From: Rhodanobacter glycinis
GTDB lineage: Bacteria; Pseudomonadota; Gammaproteobacteria; Xanthomonadales; Rhodanobacteraceae
Direction of reading: 5' to 3'
DNA: 64,000 nucleotides
NCBI RefSeq assembly: GCF_900114325.1
Contig: NZ_FOSR01000003.1
Coordinates: forward strand, 186,001-250,000
The notes under the pieces were generated by a model. The model ran no database searches and was not told the DNA's origin. It was given only the letters and a program-made list of their open reading frames with translations. A program made the translations under genes and the position numbers. How positions within the stretch are numbered: the first letter of the stretch is position 1; each line of letters opens with the position of its first letter. Positions 8,384-18,587 of this stretch are shown in pieces.

Positions 8384-9051
8384 GACGCCTTCCCGCGATA
8401 CGGGCGCAACTGCACCAGGGTGATGGCCATACCCGGCGCCACTTGCTGCACGCTTTTCCATATGAAGCCGTCGGCTGGATCGACCCAGTAACGGTTGGTG
8501 GCGCGGTAGTGGGCGGCCGGCGCGCTCAAGTGTTCGTCCACGCGCAGCACGGTATGCGTCTGGCCGAGGATGGTGAGCTGCTCCGTGCCGGCCGGTACCA
8601 GTCGGGCCTGGACCACGACGTCGTAGCGATAACCGGGTGACCAGTCTTCGTGGCGGACGTAATCAAGCGGTCCACTGAGGTGCTGCAGGCCGCGCGCGAA
8701 AGGGTTGTCGGGGGATTGATGAAGGCCGTCGAGATTCTGCGACAGCCCGGCGGTTTGCACGATCTGACCGTGCTTGAGGAAGACCACCACGCCGTGACTG
8801 CCATACCAGTCTTCGCGCGCACCATCGATATTGCCGAGAATCAGCACGGCGTGGCCTTCACGCGTGCTCGCCTCCATCTGGTAATACGGACGGGCGGCGA
8901 CTTCGGCGGCCGTCGGGCTGTGGTCACGATGCTGCTGCACCACCAGCTTCACGGCATCGACGGAGGAAGAAGACACTGCCGTGCAGCCGGCAAGCATGGT
9001 CACGAGCAGCAGGCTGGTTAGACCGTGGTAGAGCGTCTTGCCTTTGGCCAA
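8380..9051 (-). CDS. gfcB: GfcB/YjbF-type capsule lipoprotein, TTG start
   Basis: 223-residue lipoprotein of the YjbF/GfcB family. A hydrophobic signal ends in the lipobox LVTMLAGC, so it is predicted to be lipidated at Cys about 26. Downstream are the recognisable DWYGSHGVVVFLKHGQIVQT and TNRYWVDPADGFIWKSVQ blocks. No ATG precedes the signal peptide in a sensible place. The TTG at 9049-9051 is preceded by AGGGA with an 8-base spacer, giving a good ribosome-binding site, whereas the upstream frame is repeat-derived and not protein-like. First gene of the coupled gfcB-C-D unit. Confidence 0.87.
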   Translation of the reverse strand: MAKGKTLYHGLTSLLLVTMLAGCTAVSSSSVDAVKLVVQQHRDHSPTAAEVAARPYYQMEASTREGHAVLILGNIDGAREDWYGSHGVVVFLKHGQIVQTAGLSQNLDGLHQSPDNPFARGLQHLSGPLDYVRHEDWSPGYRYDVVVQARLVPAGTEQLTILGQTHTVLRVDEHLSAPAAHYRATNRYWVDPADGFIWKSVQQVAPGMAITLVQLRPYRGKAS

Positions 9052-9496
9052 GGGCGCTATCCCTGATGCTTCGTATTGTGCAGCGGCGTCATTCCAGCGA
9101 AAGCTGGAATCCAGTGCCTTGTGCACCCCAGAGCTTGAAGCCACGGGATCCCAGCTTCCGCTGGGATGACGAATTCTTAGCCATGTCGCAAAAGTGGGGG
9201 GCATGGGGTCGGGACGATGAACGAAGGCGTGGCACCGGTGCATGCTGCACATGGCGGTAGCCGCCTGGACCATTCCTGATAGCCGTGAGCGAAAGCTGGA
9301 ATGATGGCGAGGGAGGCGCGCTTTTCCCGCACCAGAATCACGGGCTCTCAGCCTTGTCGCCAAAGCTCGGAGCAGGGAGGCTGCGTAATGGTCCGGTGAC
9401 AAGCCGTGGATTCCTTGTTCCTCGGAAGATCGGTTCACGCGGCCATGCGAGGACGCGTGCCTGTTGATACGCGCCGCCAAACGGCGGCGCGGACAA
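9052..9496. other. Intergenic region with repeats between wza and gfcB
   Basis: 445 bp without a credible gene. It holds a family III hairpin pair (9087-9171), a partial family III unit near 9288-9306, a GC-rich hairpin just after the wza stop (9471-9490, arms GCGCCGCC/GGCGGCGC), and no obvious promoter. Confidence 0.6.
9087..9171. repeat. Family III CGTCATTCC..GGAATCCAG repeat pair
   Basis: Two outward-facing hairpin units (CGTCATTCCAGCGAAAGCTG and GATCCCAGCTTCCGCTGGGA) enclosing a short spacer. Confidence 0.75.
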
Positions 9497-10606
9497 TCAG
9501 TTGCTCTTGTCGAGATAGTAGTGCGAAGAGGCAGCCGCACTCAGCGCGCTGGTCAGCGGCAGTACCTGACTCAGGAAACGGTTCCAGCGGGTGACCCCGG
9601 CTGCGCCCACGAACACCACGTCGCCAGGCTGCACCTGGAAATGATCGGCGAGTGCGAAAGCGGCCGGCGAATGTGCATTCAGCTGGTATACGGTCGCGGG
9701 CTCATTCTCGATATTCTTCGCCCCGCGAATCACGTACACCGATTTGCCCTTGGAGGTGGTCTGGCTAAGGCCACCGGCCCGCCCGAGCGCCTGGGTCAGG
9801 GTCAGATCGGAGGTCTTGAATGGAATAGCCATCGGGTGGGTAACTTCACCCAGCACGTAGGCTTCCTGGCGATCGTTGTAGGGCAGGTACAGGCGATCGC
9901 CAGGCTTCAGATAGATGGCACGAGCCAGATCCTTGCCATGATCGAGCTTGTCCAGATTGATGTGGTAAGTCTGACCATCGCGGGTCAACACCAGATTGGA
10001 CAGGTTGGCATCCTGGGTGTTGATCGTGGCTACTCCAATAGCTTGTGCCAGCGTCAGTGGGACCGCAGTAATCGGCTGTGGATCGGTTTTCACAAATGCG
10101 CCGCTCAACGTCACGTGTTGGCTGCCGTAGCCGATCACGCTGACATCCACCTGCGGCTTCTCGATATAGGTGGCCAGTTTGTTGCTGATGGCCTGGCGCA
10201 ACTGCTCGATGGTCATGCCCTCGACCTTGAGCTGGCCCACATACGGGTAGAACAACGTGCCGTCGGAGCGCACCAGGCGGCCGTTGGCCAGCGGCTGCTG
10301 CTGTGGGCCGGCCGGCGAGGTCAGCTCGGGGTGATCCCACACCGTGATGTACAGCGTGTCGCCCGCACCGATGCGGTAAGGCTGGGGCTGATAGGCCAGC
10401 AGCGCGGGCGGTACGGCGGCACTTTGCTCGGAGGCCTGGTCCATCGCCAGCAGCTTCGGCGTGATCTGCACGAGCTGGACGTGGCTGTTGTCGGCGTTGC
10501 CGTCGCGCACCAGCTTGCCGGTGGACATGTGCTGACCGGGTGCCCAGATGCAGCCAGCCAGCAGGCTGACGGAGGCGGCAAGGGTCAGGAGCGGGAGTAT
10601 CTTCAT
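9497..10606 (-). CDS. gfcE: Polysaccharide export outer-membrane lipoprotein, Wza/GfcE family
   Basis: 369-residue lipoprotein; signal MKILPLLTLAASVSLLAGC predicts lipidation at Cys19. It has the Poly_export domain (YRIGAGDTLYITVWDHPEL, GTLFYPYVGQLKVEG) and SLBB domains (QHVTLSGAFVKTDPQP; EAYVLGEVTHPMAIPF). The length fits E. coli Wza (about 379). It should form the octameric outer-membrane channel for capsule or exopolysaccharide, working with the Etk/Wzc homologue encoded at 12-14 kb. The C-terminal region (NRFLSQVLPLTSALSAAASSHYYL) could form the amphipathic membrane-spanning helix known in Wza. Preceded by a terminator-like hairpin after the gfcA-like gene. Confidence 0.93.
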   Translation of the reverse strand: MKILPLLTLAASVSLLAGCIWAPGQHMSTGKLVRDGNADNSHVQLVQITPKLLAMDQASEQSAAVPPALLAYQPQPYRIGAGDTLYITVWDHPELTSPAGPQQQPLANGRLVRSDGTLFYPYVGQLKVEGMTIEQLRQAISNKLATYIEKPQVDVSVIGYGSQHVTLSGAFVKTDPQPITAVPLTLAQAIGVATINTQDANLSNLVLTRDGQTYHINLDKLDHGKDLARAIYLKPGDRLYLPYNDRQEAYVLGEVTHPMAIPFKTSDLTLTQALGRAGGLSQTTSKGKSVYVIRGAKNIENEPATVYQLNAHSPAAFALADHFQVQPGDVVFVGAAGVTRWNRFLSQVLPLTSALSAAASSHYYLDKSN

Positions 10607-10643
10607 GGCGAGCAGCTACCTTTTCTGCTTTGCAATCAGGCAC

Positions 10644-10673
10644 GAAAAACCGTGCCGGACGCATCCGGCACGG
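10644..10673 (-). terminator. Intrinsic terminator after the gfcA-like gene
   Basis: On the minus strand a 10-bp stem (CCGTGCCGGA/TCCGGCACGG, loop of four) is followed by GTTTTT. It lies between gfcA and wza and may attenuate read-through. Confidence 0.65.
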
Positions 10674-10704
10674 CTGTTCATGCAATCATCACGGCGCGAC
10701 GAAC

Positions 10705-11001
10705 TTAGTTCGTACCAGTGGTGCCGGTGGTGCCGCCGGGGCCAGTGCCGCCGCCGCCATTGTTCTCGTTACCGTGGTTGCTGCTGCTGGTAGCGCCAGC
10801 AAGCACGGCTACAGCCGTGGCGCCCATGCCGATATAGACGGCGGTCAGCGCGCCCTTCGACGCTTGGCCTGCGGTGTTTGCGCCAGGGACGGTGGCTGCA
10901 GCAGAAGGTGCAGGCGCAGCCGGGCTCGGTGAAGAAGGCGCCTGGGCGAAAGCCTGGCTAGCCAATCCCGTGGCCAACAGTGCGATGAGCAGTGTTTTCA
11001 T
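10705..11001 (-). CDS. gfcA: Small secreted Ala/Gly/Thr-rich protein, GfcA/YjbE-like
   Basis: 98-residue protein with a clear signal peptide (MKTLLIALLATGLASQAFA), a Pro/Ala/Ser-rich segment, one hydrophobic stretch (ALTAVYIGMGATAVAVLAGA) and a low-complexity tail of G, N and T residues (GGGGTGPGGTTGTTGTN). Architecture and position match GfcA/YjbE, the small threonine/glycine-rich first product of gfc/yjb operons. The similarity is mainly compositional, so the assignment rests on context. The start at 11001 has GGAG eight bases upstream. A TATACT -10 element lies about 30 bp before the ATG. Confidence 0.72.
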   Translation of the reverse strand: MKTLLIALLATGLASQAFAQAPSSPSPAAPAPSAAATVPGANTAGQASKGALTAVYIGMGATAVAVLAGATSSSNHGNENNGGGGTGPGGTTGTTGTN

Positions 11002-11032
11002 GGTAGGAGCTCCGTGCCGTGATAGTTGGGGA

Positions 11033-11038
11033 AGTATA
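11033..11038 (-). promoter_or_regulatory. Putative -10 box of the gfcA-like gene
   Basis: TATACT on the minus strand about 30 bp upstream of the ATG at 11001. A weak AAGACA-like -35 lies 19 bp further upstream. Confidence 0.35.
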
Positions 11039-11200
11039 ACCATAACTGTGTCGCGGTTGTCTTGCAGTTTTGACACCGATGGGGCACGCATTCAGCTTGC
11101 CAGGCCAGTTTCATGCGAAACTTTGCCGCTTGGTCGGGTACCATAACCGACTTTGGCAGGATACAACGCAGCCGGTTGAGTATGGTCTGAGCGTTTAGCT

Positions 11201-11290
11201 CGTCATCCCAGCGCAGGCTGGGATCCAGTGCCTCCAAGCCAGCAGACACAAGGCACAAGGCACTGGATTCCTGCTTGCTCAGGAATGACG
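11201..11290. repeat. Family III repeat pair
   Basis: CGTCATCCCAGCGCAGGCTG hairpin followed by the inverted unit ending CAGGAATGACG; about 90 bp. Confidence 0.75.
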
Positions 11291-11513
11291 AACCAAAAGC
11301 TGGTTACCCAGACCTTTCTTGGATACAAGCTGTCGCATATTCTGTTGCACTGCACAAACAGTGCGAACGGCCGGAATCTCGCGTTATCAGGGGGAGATGC
11401 CGGCTACAACCCAAGCCATGCCGAAACGGTGCTTCCTCGGAACGACGGTCAATGGAATGGCTGCCGTGTCGCTTTGCACCTGCGCCGGCGATGATTCGGA
11501 GAGTCAAGTCAAG

Positions 11514-11948
11514 GTGTTCAAAAGGATATTGACGGTCTGCGTTGGCAACATCTGCCGCAGCCCCACAGCCGAATACCTCTTTCGGCAGCAGTTGGCCCAC
11601 CGCGGCATCGAGGTGGGCAGCGCCGGCATTTCCGCCATGCGCGACTACCCCATGGACGCGACCGCCCTGCAGGTCATGGGGGAGCGGGGCGTGGATGGCT
11701 CCGTGCATCGCGCGCGCCAGGTGACGCCGGGAATGCTGCGCGAATCCGATCTCATCCTCGGCATGGAAAAAAGCCACCTGACCACGCTTGCACAACTGGC
11801 CCCCGAGGCCAGCGGCAAGATGTTCCTGCTCGACAAGTGGGGGGAAGCGCGGGATATTCCTGATCCATATCGACAGCAGCGCCCGGCGTTCGAGCACGTC
11901 TATGCGCTGATCGATCAAGGCGTCCGTGGCTGGCTGCCCTACCTGTAA
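11514..11948 (+). CDS. etp: Low-molecular-weight protein-tyrosine phosphatase, Etp/Wzb
   Basis: 144-residue phosphatase. The P-loop CVGNICRSPT (C-x5-R-S) is at residues 8-17 and the general-acid motif DPYR is near the C-terminus. Wzb/Etp enzymes dephosphorylate the tyrosine-rich tail of the Wzc/Etk kinase encoded immediately downstream, cycling the polysaccharide export complex. The start is taken as GTG at 11514 (VFKRILTVCVGN), which gives the usual short N-terminus; the open frame continues upstream through repeat DNA and an AT-poor non-coding stretch. About 48 bp separates it from etk. Confidence 0.92.
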   Translation: MFKRILTVCVGNICRSPTAEYLFRQQLAHRGIEVGSAGISAMRDYPMDATALQVMGERGVDGSVHRARQVTPGMLRESDLILGMEKSHLTTLAQLAPEASGKMFLLDKWGEARDIPDPYRQQRPAFEHVYALIDQGVRGWLPYL

Positions 11949-11995
11949 TCAACGTGTCGCACACTTTTAGCCCTTTCAGCCGAAAAGCGAATTCC

Positions 11996-14197
11996 ATGGC
12001 AGCTGCGCAAAGCACGACCTCGAACGACGACGAAATCGACCTGAACGCTCTGCTGGGAACCTTGCTCGACCACAAATGGTTGATCATCGTGGTGACGGCG
12101 GTGTTCTGCGTGCTCAGTGTGGCTTACGCCATCCTGGCCACGCCGATTTACCAAGCCAACGCCATGGTGCAGGTGGAGCAGAAGGTGCCTGATCTGCCTG
12201 GGCTGAGCGCGATTAGCCAGACCCTGGGTGCCTCCAGTTCCGAGGCGACTACCGAGATTGCGATCATCACTTCGCGCTCGGTGATCAGCAAGGCGGTGGA
12301 CAAGCTCAATCTCAACGTGGTGGTGACGCCGCACCGGTTTCCGCTGATTGGCAATTTCATGGCGCGTCGTTACTCGCCAGCCCAGCCCGGTGACGTAGCC
12401 TCGCCATGGCTGGGCCTCAGTCGTGACGACTGGGGTGGCTCCAAGTTGGATGTGTTTCAACTGGATGTGCCAAATGGCTTGCTGGGCAAGCACCTGACCC
12501 TGATCGCGGGTGAGCACGGTGCCTACACCGTACTGGATGACGACGATAACCTGCTGCTGCGCGGTCAAGTGGGGCAGGTGGCCAAGGGCCATGGCGTCAC
12601 CATGCAGGTGAAAACCTTGGCAGCCAACCCGGGAATGCGTTTCGATGTGGTACGTAATCGGGATCTGACGACGGTTAGTGATCTTGCACAGAAAATCAAT
12701 GCCAGCGAGCAGGGCAAGGATTCCGGCATCATCGCCTTGACCTACGACAATGCCGATCCGCAGCTGGCAACCGATGTGCTGGACCAGGTCGAGCAGGCCT
12801 ACGTGCGCCAGAACGTGGATCGCAACTCGGCACAAGCGGCCAACAGCCTGCAGTTCGTCAAGGAACAAATGCCGATCGTGCGTGAAAAGCTGGAGAAGGC
12901 CCAGGCAGCCTTGAATGCATTCCAGACCAAGGCCCATTCCGTCGATATCACGCTGCAGACCAAGGGTTTGCTCGACCAGATCGTGGCGGTTGAAACCAGC
13001 ATCCAGCAACTGGACATGCAGAAGGCGGACATGGAGCGCCGCTTCACCAAGGATCACCCGGCCTACAAGGCCTTGATGCAGCAGATTGGCCAGTTGCAGG
13101 CGCAGAAAGCGGGCATGGAAAAGCAGGTGGGAAGCCTGCCGGATACCCAACAGGAACTGCTGCGCTTGACGCGCGATGTGCAGGTCAGTGACAGCACCTA
13201 TACCGGTTTGCTTAACCAGGCGCAGCAACTGGAAATTGCTCGCGCCGGCACCGTGGGCAATGTGCGAGTGGTGGATACAGCCGCCGTCGATGTCACCCAC
13301 CCGGTAAAGCCGAAGAAGGCCATTATCGTGTTGGGCGGCACGTTCCTGGGTGGTTTCCTGGCGATTGCTTTCATCTTCCTTCGCCAGATGCTGAACCGCG
13401 GCGTGGAAGATCCCGCCGATATCGAGCAACTGGGCTTGCCGGTGTATGCCTCCATCCCGCAGAGCGACAAGGAACGCGATATTTCGTTGCGCGGCACACA
13501 TCAGCACGGCGACGGGCGACAACATCTGCTGGCCGTGACCGACCCCGCGGACTTGGCCACCGAAGCCTTGCGCAGCCTGCGTACCAGCCTGCATTTCGCC
13601 CGGCTGGAAGCGAAGAACAACCTGCTGATGATCTCCGGCTCCAGCCCCGGAGCCGGCAAAACCTTTGTGTCGGCCAACCTGGCCGCAGTCATCGCCCAGG
13701 CGGGGCAAAAGGTGTTGCTGATCGACGCAGACATGCGCAAGGGTAGCCAGCACAAGGTCCTGGGTGGGCGTGCCGAAAACGGTCTGTCCGAATTGATCTC
13801 CGGGCAGCTCGAACTGGCCGCAGCCATTCGCCCCGTGACAGGATTGGACAGCCTGCACTTCATCGCCCGCGGCAAGGTGCCGCCGAATCCGTCCGAGCTG
13901 CTGATGCACTCCGGGTTCACCGCCCTGCTTAAGCAGGTGATGCCGCTTTACGACCTGATCATCATCGATACGCCACCGATCCTGGCCGTAACCGACGCCG
14001 CCGTGATCGGCCACCATGCCGGCACCAGCTTGCTGGTGGTGCGCTTCGGCCTGAATCAGGCGCGCGAAATAGCACTGGCCAAACAGCGCTTCGAGCAAAA
14101 CGGCGTGGAGATCAAGGGCGCCATCTTCAACGCAGTGGAAAAACGCAGCGCCGGCTACTACTCCTACGGCTACTACGAATACAAAACCGCCAAATAA
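11996..14197 (+). CDS. etk: Polysaccharide co-polymerase / BY-kinase, Etk/Wzc
   Basis: 733-residue inner-membrane protein. The N-terminal Wzz domain has a first transmembrane segment at about 26-46 (WLIIVVTAVFCVLSVAYAIL), a periplasmic coiled-coil region to about 430, and a second membrane segment (IIVLGGTFLGGFLAIAFIFL) near 440. The cytoplasmic kinase has Walker A GSSPGAGKTF (about 548), Walker A' VLLIDADMR (about 575), Walker B LIIIDTPP (about 655) and a C-terminal tyrosine cluster, YYSYGYYEY. It autophosphorylates and controls chain length and export together with Wza/GfcE and Etp. A GTG at 11954 is an alternative start adding 14 residues. Confidence 0.94.
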   Translation: MAAAQSTTSNDDEIDLNALLGTLLDHKWLIIVVTAVFCVLSVAYAILATPIYQANAMVQVEQKVPDLPGLSAISQTLGASSSEATTEIAIITSRSVISKAVDKLNLNVVVTPHRFPLIGNFMARRYSPAQPGDVASPWLGLSRDDWGGSKLDVFQLDVPNGLLGKHLTLIAGEHGAYTVLDDDDNLLLRGQVGQVAKGHGVTMQVKTLAANPGMRFDVVRNRDLTTVSDLAQKINASEQGKDSGIIALTYDNADPQLATDVLDQVEQAYVRQNVDRNSAQAANSLQFVKEQMPIVREKLEKAQAALNAFQTKAHSVDITLQTKGLLDQIVAVETSIQQLDMQKADMERRFTKDHPAYKALMQQIGQLQAQKAGMEKQVGSLPDTQQELLRLTRDVQVSDSTYTGLLNQAQQLEIARAGTVGNVRVVDTAAVDVTHPVKPKKAIIVLGGTFLGGFLAIAFIFLRQMLNRGVEDPADIEQLGLPVYASIPQSDKERDISLRGTHQHGDGRQHLLAVTDPADLATEALRSLRTSLHFARLEAKNNLLMISGSSPGAGKTFVSANLAAVIAQAGQKVLLIDADMRKGSQHKVLGGRAENGLSELISGQLELAAAIRPVTGLDSLHFIARGKVPPNPSELLMHSGFTALLKQVMPLYDLIIIDTPPILAVTDAAVIGHHAGTSLLVVRFGLNQAREIALAKQRFEQNGVEIKGAIFNAVEKRSAGYYSYGYYEYKTAK

Positions 14198-14210
14198 CTC
14201 CCGCCGTTAA

Positions 14211-14291
14211 CTCCCTCCCTCGCAAGCAGGGGGAGGGCTGCGGCGCCCTTAACTCCCTCCCCTGCCTGCAGGGGAGGGCTGGGGAGGGGTA
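14211..14291. repeat. Family II repeat, double unit
   Basis: Two successive CTCCCTCCC(T/C) / GGGAGGGCTG hairpin units just after etk; probably a transcription terminator or processing site. Confidence 0.7.
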
Positions 14292-14479
14292 AAGCTTTGG
14301 GGTGAGATAAAGCCCCTTAAATTCCAGTGCACAACGCTCAAGAAATACCAGGTCACACGCTCGCCATGAAACATTTCAAGCCCATCATTCCCAGCCATGC
14401 TTGATTGACCAACAGTCCTCCGTCCGTCTCCTACCAGAACGAACGGATTCCCCTTCGAACATCACCCAACGGAAGCCTC

Positions 14480-15760
14480 ATGCAGTCACTGGACAACGCG
14501 AAGATCGCCATCATTGGCTTGGGTTACGTCGGCCTGCCGCTGGCCGTGGAATTCGGCAAGCAATTCGACGTAATGGGTTTCGACATCCATGCCGCGCGCA
14601 TCGAGCAACTGCGTGCCGGAGTCGACCATACCCAGGAAACCTCGGCCGAAGAGCTGGCTTCTGCAAGCAAGCTTCGCTACACCACCGATCTTGAAGCCTT
14701 GTGTGATTGCACGGTGTTCATCGTTACCGTGCCGACGCCGGTGGACGAGATCAAACGCCCCGATTTCACCCCGTTGATCAAGGCCAGCCAGTCCATCGGC
14801 AAGGTGCTCAAGCGTGGTGACGTGGTGATTTACGAGTCCACGGTGTATCCCGGTGCCACTGAAGAAATCTGTGTGCCCGAGCTGGAGCGTGTCTCTGGCC
14901 TGAGGTTCAACGTCGACTTTACCGTGGGCTACAGCCCCGAGCGCATCAATCCGGGTGACAAGCAGCGCCGACTCACCACGATTCCCAAGATCACCTCTGG
15001 CTCTACCCCAGCAGCCGCTGATTTCGTTGATGCGCTGTACCGCCGCATCATCACCGCCGGCACGCACAAGGCGTCCAGCCTGATGGTGGCCGAGGCCGCC
15101 AAGGTCATCGAAAACACCCAGCGCGATGCCAATATCGCGCTGATCAACGAATTCGCCCTGATCTTCCACCGCCTGGGCATCGACACCACCGACGTACTGG
15201 AAGCGGCGGGCACCAAGTGGAACTTCCTGCCGTTTCGACCGGGCCTGGTCGGCGGGCATTGCATCGGCGTGGATCCGTACTACCTGATCCAGAAGGCACA
15301 ATCGGTGGGTTACTACCCGGACATCCTGCTTGCCTGTCGACGCATCAACGATGCCATGGGCCAGCACGTGGCCAGCGAAGTGGTGAAACTGATGATCGGC
15401 AAGGGTCATGCCATCAAGAACAGCCGTGTGCTGATTCTGGGCCTGACGTTCAAGGAAAACTGCCCGGATCTGCGCAATACCCGTGTGGTGGATCTGGTAA
15501 AGGAATTCGAGAGCTTCGGCGCCCAGGTGGATATCTACGATCCATGGGCTGACGCAGCTGAAGCCAAGGCCGAATACGGTCTGGACCTGCTGCCACACGC
15601 TCCCGAACCGGGTACCTACGACGCCGTAGTGATTGCCGTGGCGCATGACGAGTTCAAGGCCGGCGGCAGCGCAGGCGTGCGTGCGTTGGCCAATGGGCGT
15701 GCCGTGCTTTACGACATCAAGGGCATTCTGCCCAAGGATGAAGTCGACGGCCGCCTTTGA
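14480..15760 (+). CDS. wbpA: UDP-N-acetyl-D-glucosamine 6-dehydrogenase, WbpA
   Basis: 426-residue UDP-sugar dehydrogenase. The Rossmann motif IIGLGYVGLPLAVEFG lies at residues 11-26; TVPTPVDE, ESTVYPGATEE, and GYSPERINPGD follow. The catalytic cysteine is in GGHCIGVDPYY near residue 260. The C-terminal domain has VLILGLTFKENCPDLRNTRV. The TPVDE/YSPERINPGD pattern is that of WbpA/TviB-type enzymes oxidising UDP-GlcNAc (or UDP-GalNAc) rather than UDP-glucose. The start at 14480 has CGGAAG eight bases upstream. It supplies UDP-GlcNAcA for the WbpB-E-D-I steps encoded downstream. Confidence 0.92.
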   Translation: MQSLDNAKIAIIGLGYVGLPLAVEFGKQFDVMGFDIHAARIEQLRAGVDHTQETSAEELASASKLRYTTDLEALCDCTVFIVTVPTPVDEIKRPDFTPLIKASQSIGKVLKRGDVVIYESTVYPGATEEICVPELERVSGLRFNVDFTVGYSPERINPGDKQRRLTTIPKITSGSTPAAADFVDALYRRIITAGTHKASSLMVAEAAKVIENTQRDANIALINEFALIFHRLGIDTTDVLEAAGTKWNFLPFRPGLVGGHCIGVDPYYLIQKAQSVGYYPDILLACRRINDAMGQHVASEVVKLMIGKGHAIKNSRVLILGLTFKENCPDLRNTRVVDLVKEFESFGAQVDIYDPWADAAEAKAEYGLDLLPHAPEPGTYDAVVIAVAHDEFKAGGSAGVRALANGRAVLYDIKGILPKDEVDGRL

Positions 15761-15856
15761 GTTTTTTGGCCTTTCGTTGCCGGTGCGCGAAGAACTCATC
15801 GACAACTGGAGGTTGTTTCGAAGATCTCGATATGTGCCAGGCATCTTGAGGGTGCT

Positions 15857-16892
<1,036 letters not shown>

Positions 16893-16902
16893 GGCAGGCA
16901 CC

Positions 16903-17490
16903 ATGACCCACTATCAGCACCCAAGTGCCATTGTCGATGACGGAGCACAGATCGGCGAAGGTTCGCGGGTATGGCACTTCGTCCATGTTTGCGGCGGTGC
17001 GCGTATCGGCCAGGGCGTGTCGCTGGGGCAGAACGTATTCGTCGGCAACAAAGTGGTAATCGGCGACCGCTGCAAGATCCAGAACAACGTGTCGGTGTAC
17101 GACGACGTGACGCTGGAAGAAGGCGTGTTCTGTGGCCCGAGCATGGTGTTCACCAATGTCTACAACCCCCGCTCGCTGATCGAGCGCAAGGACGAGTACC
17201 GCAATACCCTGGTGAAGAAGGGCGCCACGCTGGGCGCCAACTGCACCATCGTTTGCGGCATCACCATCGGCGAATTCGCCTTCGTGGGTGCGGGCGCAGT
17301 GGTCAACAAGAATGTGCCCGCGTACGCGCTGATGGTGGGTGTGCCAGCGCGCCAGATCGGTTGGATGAGCGAGTTTGGCGAGCAGCTCGAACTGCCGCTG
17401 CAAGGCGAAGGCGAAGCCGTGTGCAAGCACACAGGGGCGCGTTATGTGCTCAAGGGCATGCAACTCCAAAAGCTGGGTACATCTAAATGA
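16903..17490 (+). CDS. wbpD: UDP-3-amino-GlcNAcA N-acetyltransferase, WbpD
   Basis: 195-residue left-handed beta-helix acetyltransferase with hexapeptide repeats ([55 protein letters not shown]) and the typical coenzyme-A side loop NVYNPRS. Such enzymes acetylate the 3-amino group of UDP-3-amino-GlcNAcA, giving the 2,3-diacetamido sugar. The start at 16903 follows wbpB by 10 bp (GGCAGGCACC precedes). Its stop overlaps the wbpE start by 4 bp (ATGA), so the two are coupled. Confidence 0.93.
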   Translation: MTHYQHPSAIVDDGAQIGEGSRVWHFVHVCGGARIGQGVSLGQNVFVGNKVVIGDRCKIQNNVSVYDDVTLEEGVFCGPSMVFTNVYNPRSLIERKDEYRNTLVKKGATLGANCTIVCGITIGEFAFVGAGAVVNKNVPAYALMVGVPARQIGWMSEFGEQLELPLQGEGEAVCKHTGARYVLKGMQLQKLGTSK

Positions 17491-18587
17491 TCGAGTTCTG
17501 CGACCTCAAAGCACAACAAGCGCGCATCAAGGACAAGATCGATGCGGGCATCCAGCGCGTGTTGGCGCATGGTCATTACATTCTCGGGCCGGAAGTGGCT
17601 GAGCTGGAGGAAAAGCTGGCGGCCTATGTGGGCGCCAGGTACTGCATCACCTGCGCCAACGGCACCGATGCGCTGCAGATTGCCCAGATGGCGCTGGGCA
17701 TCGGCCCCGGCGATGAAGTCATCACGCCAGGCTTCACCTACATTGCCACCGCAGAGACCGTGGCACTATTGGGTGCCAAGCCGGTGTACGTGGACATCGA
17801 TCCGCGCACCTATAGCCTGGATCCTGCGCTGCTCGAAGCGGCCATTACGCCAAAGACGAAGGCCATCATTCCGGTATCACTGTATGGCCAGTGCGCCGAC
17901 TTCGATGCCATCAACGCGATTGCGGAGAAGCATGGCATCCCGGTGATCGAGGACGCGGCACAAAGTTTCGGCGCCACCTACAAGGGGCGCAAAAGCTGCA
18001 ATCTCACCACGATTGCCTGTACCAGCTTCTTTCCCAGCAAGCCGCTGGGTTGCTATGGGGACGGTGGCGCCATCTTTACCAATGACGACGAGCTGGCCAA
18101 AGTCATGCGCCAGATTGCGCGACATGGGCAGGATCGGCGATATCACCATGTGCGCGTGGGGGTGAACAGCCGGCTGGATACGCTGCAGGCGGCGATTTTG
18201 CTGCCGAAGCTGGAGATCCTCGATGAGGAGATGGAAGCCCGCCAACATGTGGCTCAAACCTATGGGGAGTTACTGAGTAAAGCCGGAGTGACCACCACAC
18301 CGCATGTGGAACCACACAACCGCAGTGCCTGGGCGCAATATACGATTCAGGTTGATCAGCGAGCGCAAATACAAGAGAAGCTGAAAGCAGCCGGAATTCC
18401 GACCGCTGTGCATTACCCTATTCCGCTTAATCGTCAGCCAGCGGTAGCTGATATCAATGTCAAATTGCCAGTAGGTGATGCTGTTGCCGAAAAAGTGATG
18501 AGTTTGCCGATGCATCCGTATCATGCTGAAAACAGCGTTGTTGCCGTGGTGGAATCGTTGATCGTGCGCGAGGAAGTGAGCGGCTGA
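17487..18587 (+). CDS. wbpE: UDP-2-acetamido-3-ketoglucuronate aminotransferase, WbpE (DegT/DnrJ/EryC1)
   Basis: 366-residue PLP-dependent sugar aminotransferase. Landmarks: [10 protein letters not shown] near residue 59, [42 protein letters not shown], and the PLP lysine in [16 protein letters not shown] near residue 186. It transaminates the 3-keto sugar made by WbpB. The last third (from about 18,280) has lower GC than the first, foreshadowing the AT-rich wzx/wzy segment. The stop overlaps the wzx start by one base (TGATG). Confidence 0.94.
   Translation: MIEFCDLKAQQARIKDKIDAGIQRVLAHGHYILGPEVAELEEKLAAYVGARYCITCANGTDALQIAQMALGIGPGDEVITPGFTYIATAETVALLGAKPVYVDIDPRTYSLDPALLEAAITPKTKAIIPVSLYGQCADFDAINAIAEKHGIPVIEDAAQSFGATYKGRKSCNLTTIACTSFFPSKPLGCYGDGGAIFTNDDELAKVMRQIARHGQDRRYHHVRVGVNSRLDTLQAAILLPKLEILDEEMEARQHVAQTYGELLSKAGVTTTPHVEPHNRSAWAQYTIQVDQRAQIQEKLKAAGIPTAVHYPIPLNRQPAVADINVKLPVGDAVAEKVMSLPMHPYHAENSVVAVVESLIVREEVSG

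Larger units (their letters stand above)
11002..11513. other. Divergent intergenic region between gfcA and etp
   Basis: About 510 bp. It contains the gfcA promoter region (11030-11070), a family III repeat pair (11201-11290) and a stretch of unclear content up to the phosphatase gene. Regulation of both arms of the polysaccharide locus would have to act here. Confidence 0.5.

Noticed and set aside
11939-14098. 719-residue minus-strand frame opposite etk
   Set aside because: Antisense shadow; the plus strand has Walker motifs and a tyrosine cluster.
14405-14479. Longer N-terminus of the UDP-sugar dehydrogenase (from 14405)
   Set aside because: The ATG at 14480 has a ribosome-binding site and starts just before the Rossmann motif; the upstream 25 residues look non-conserved.
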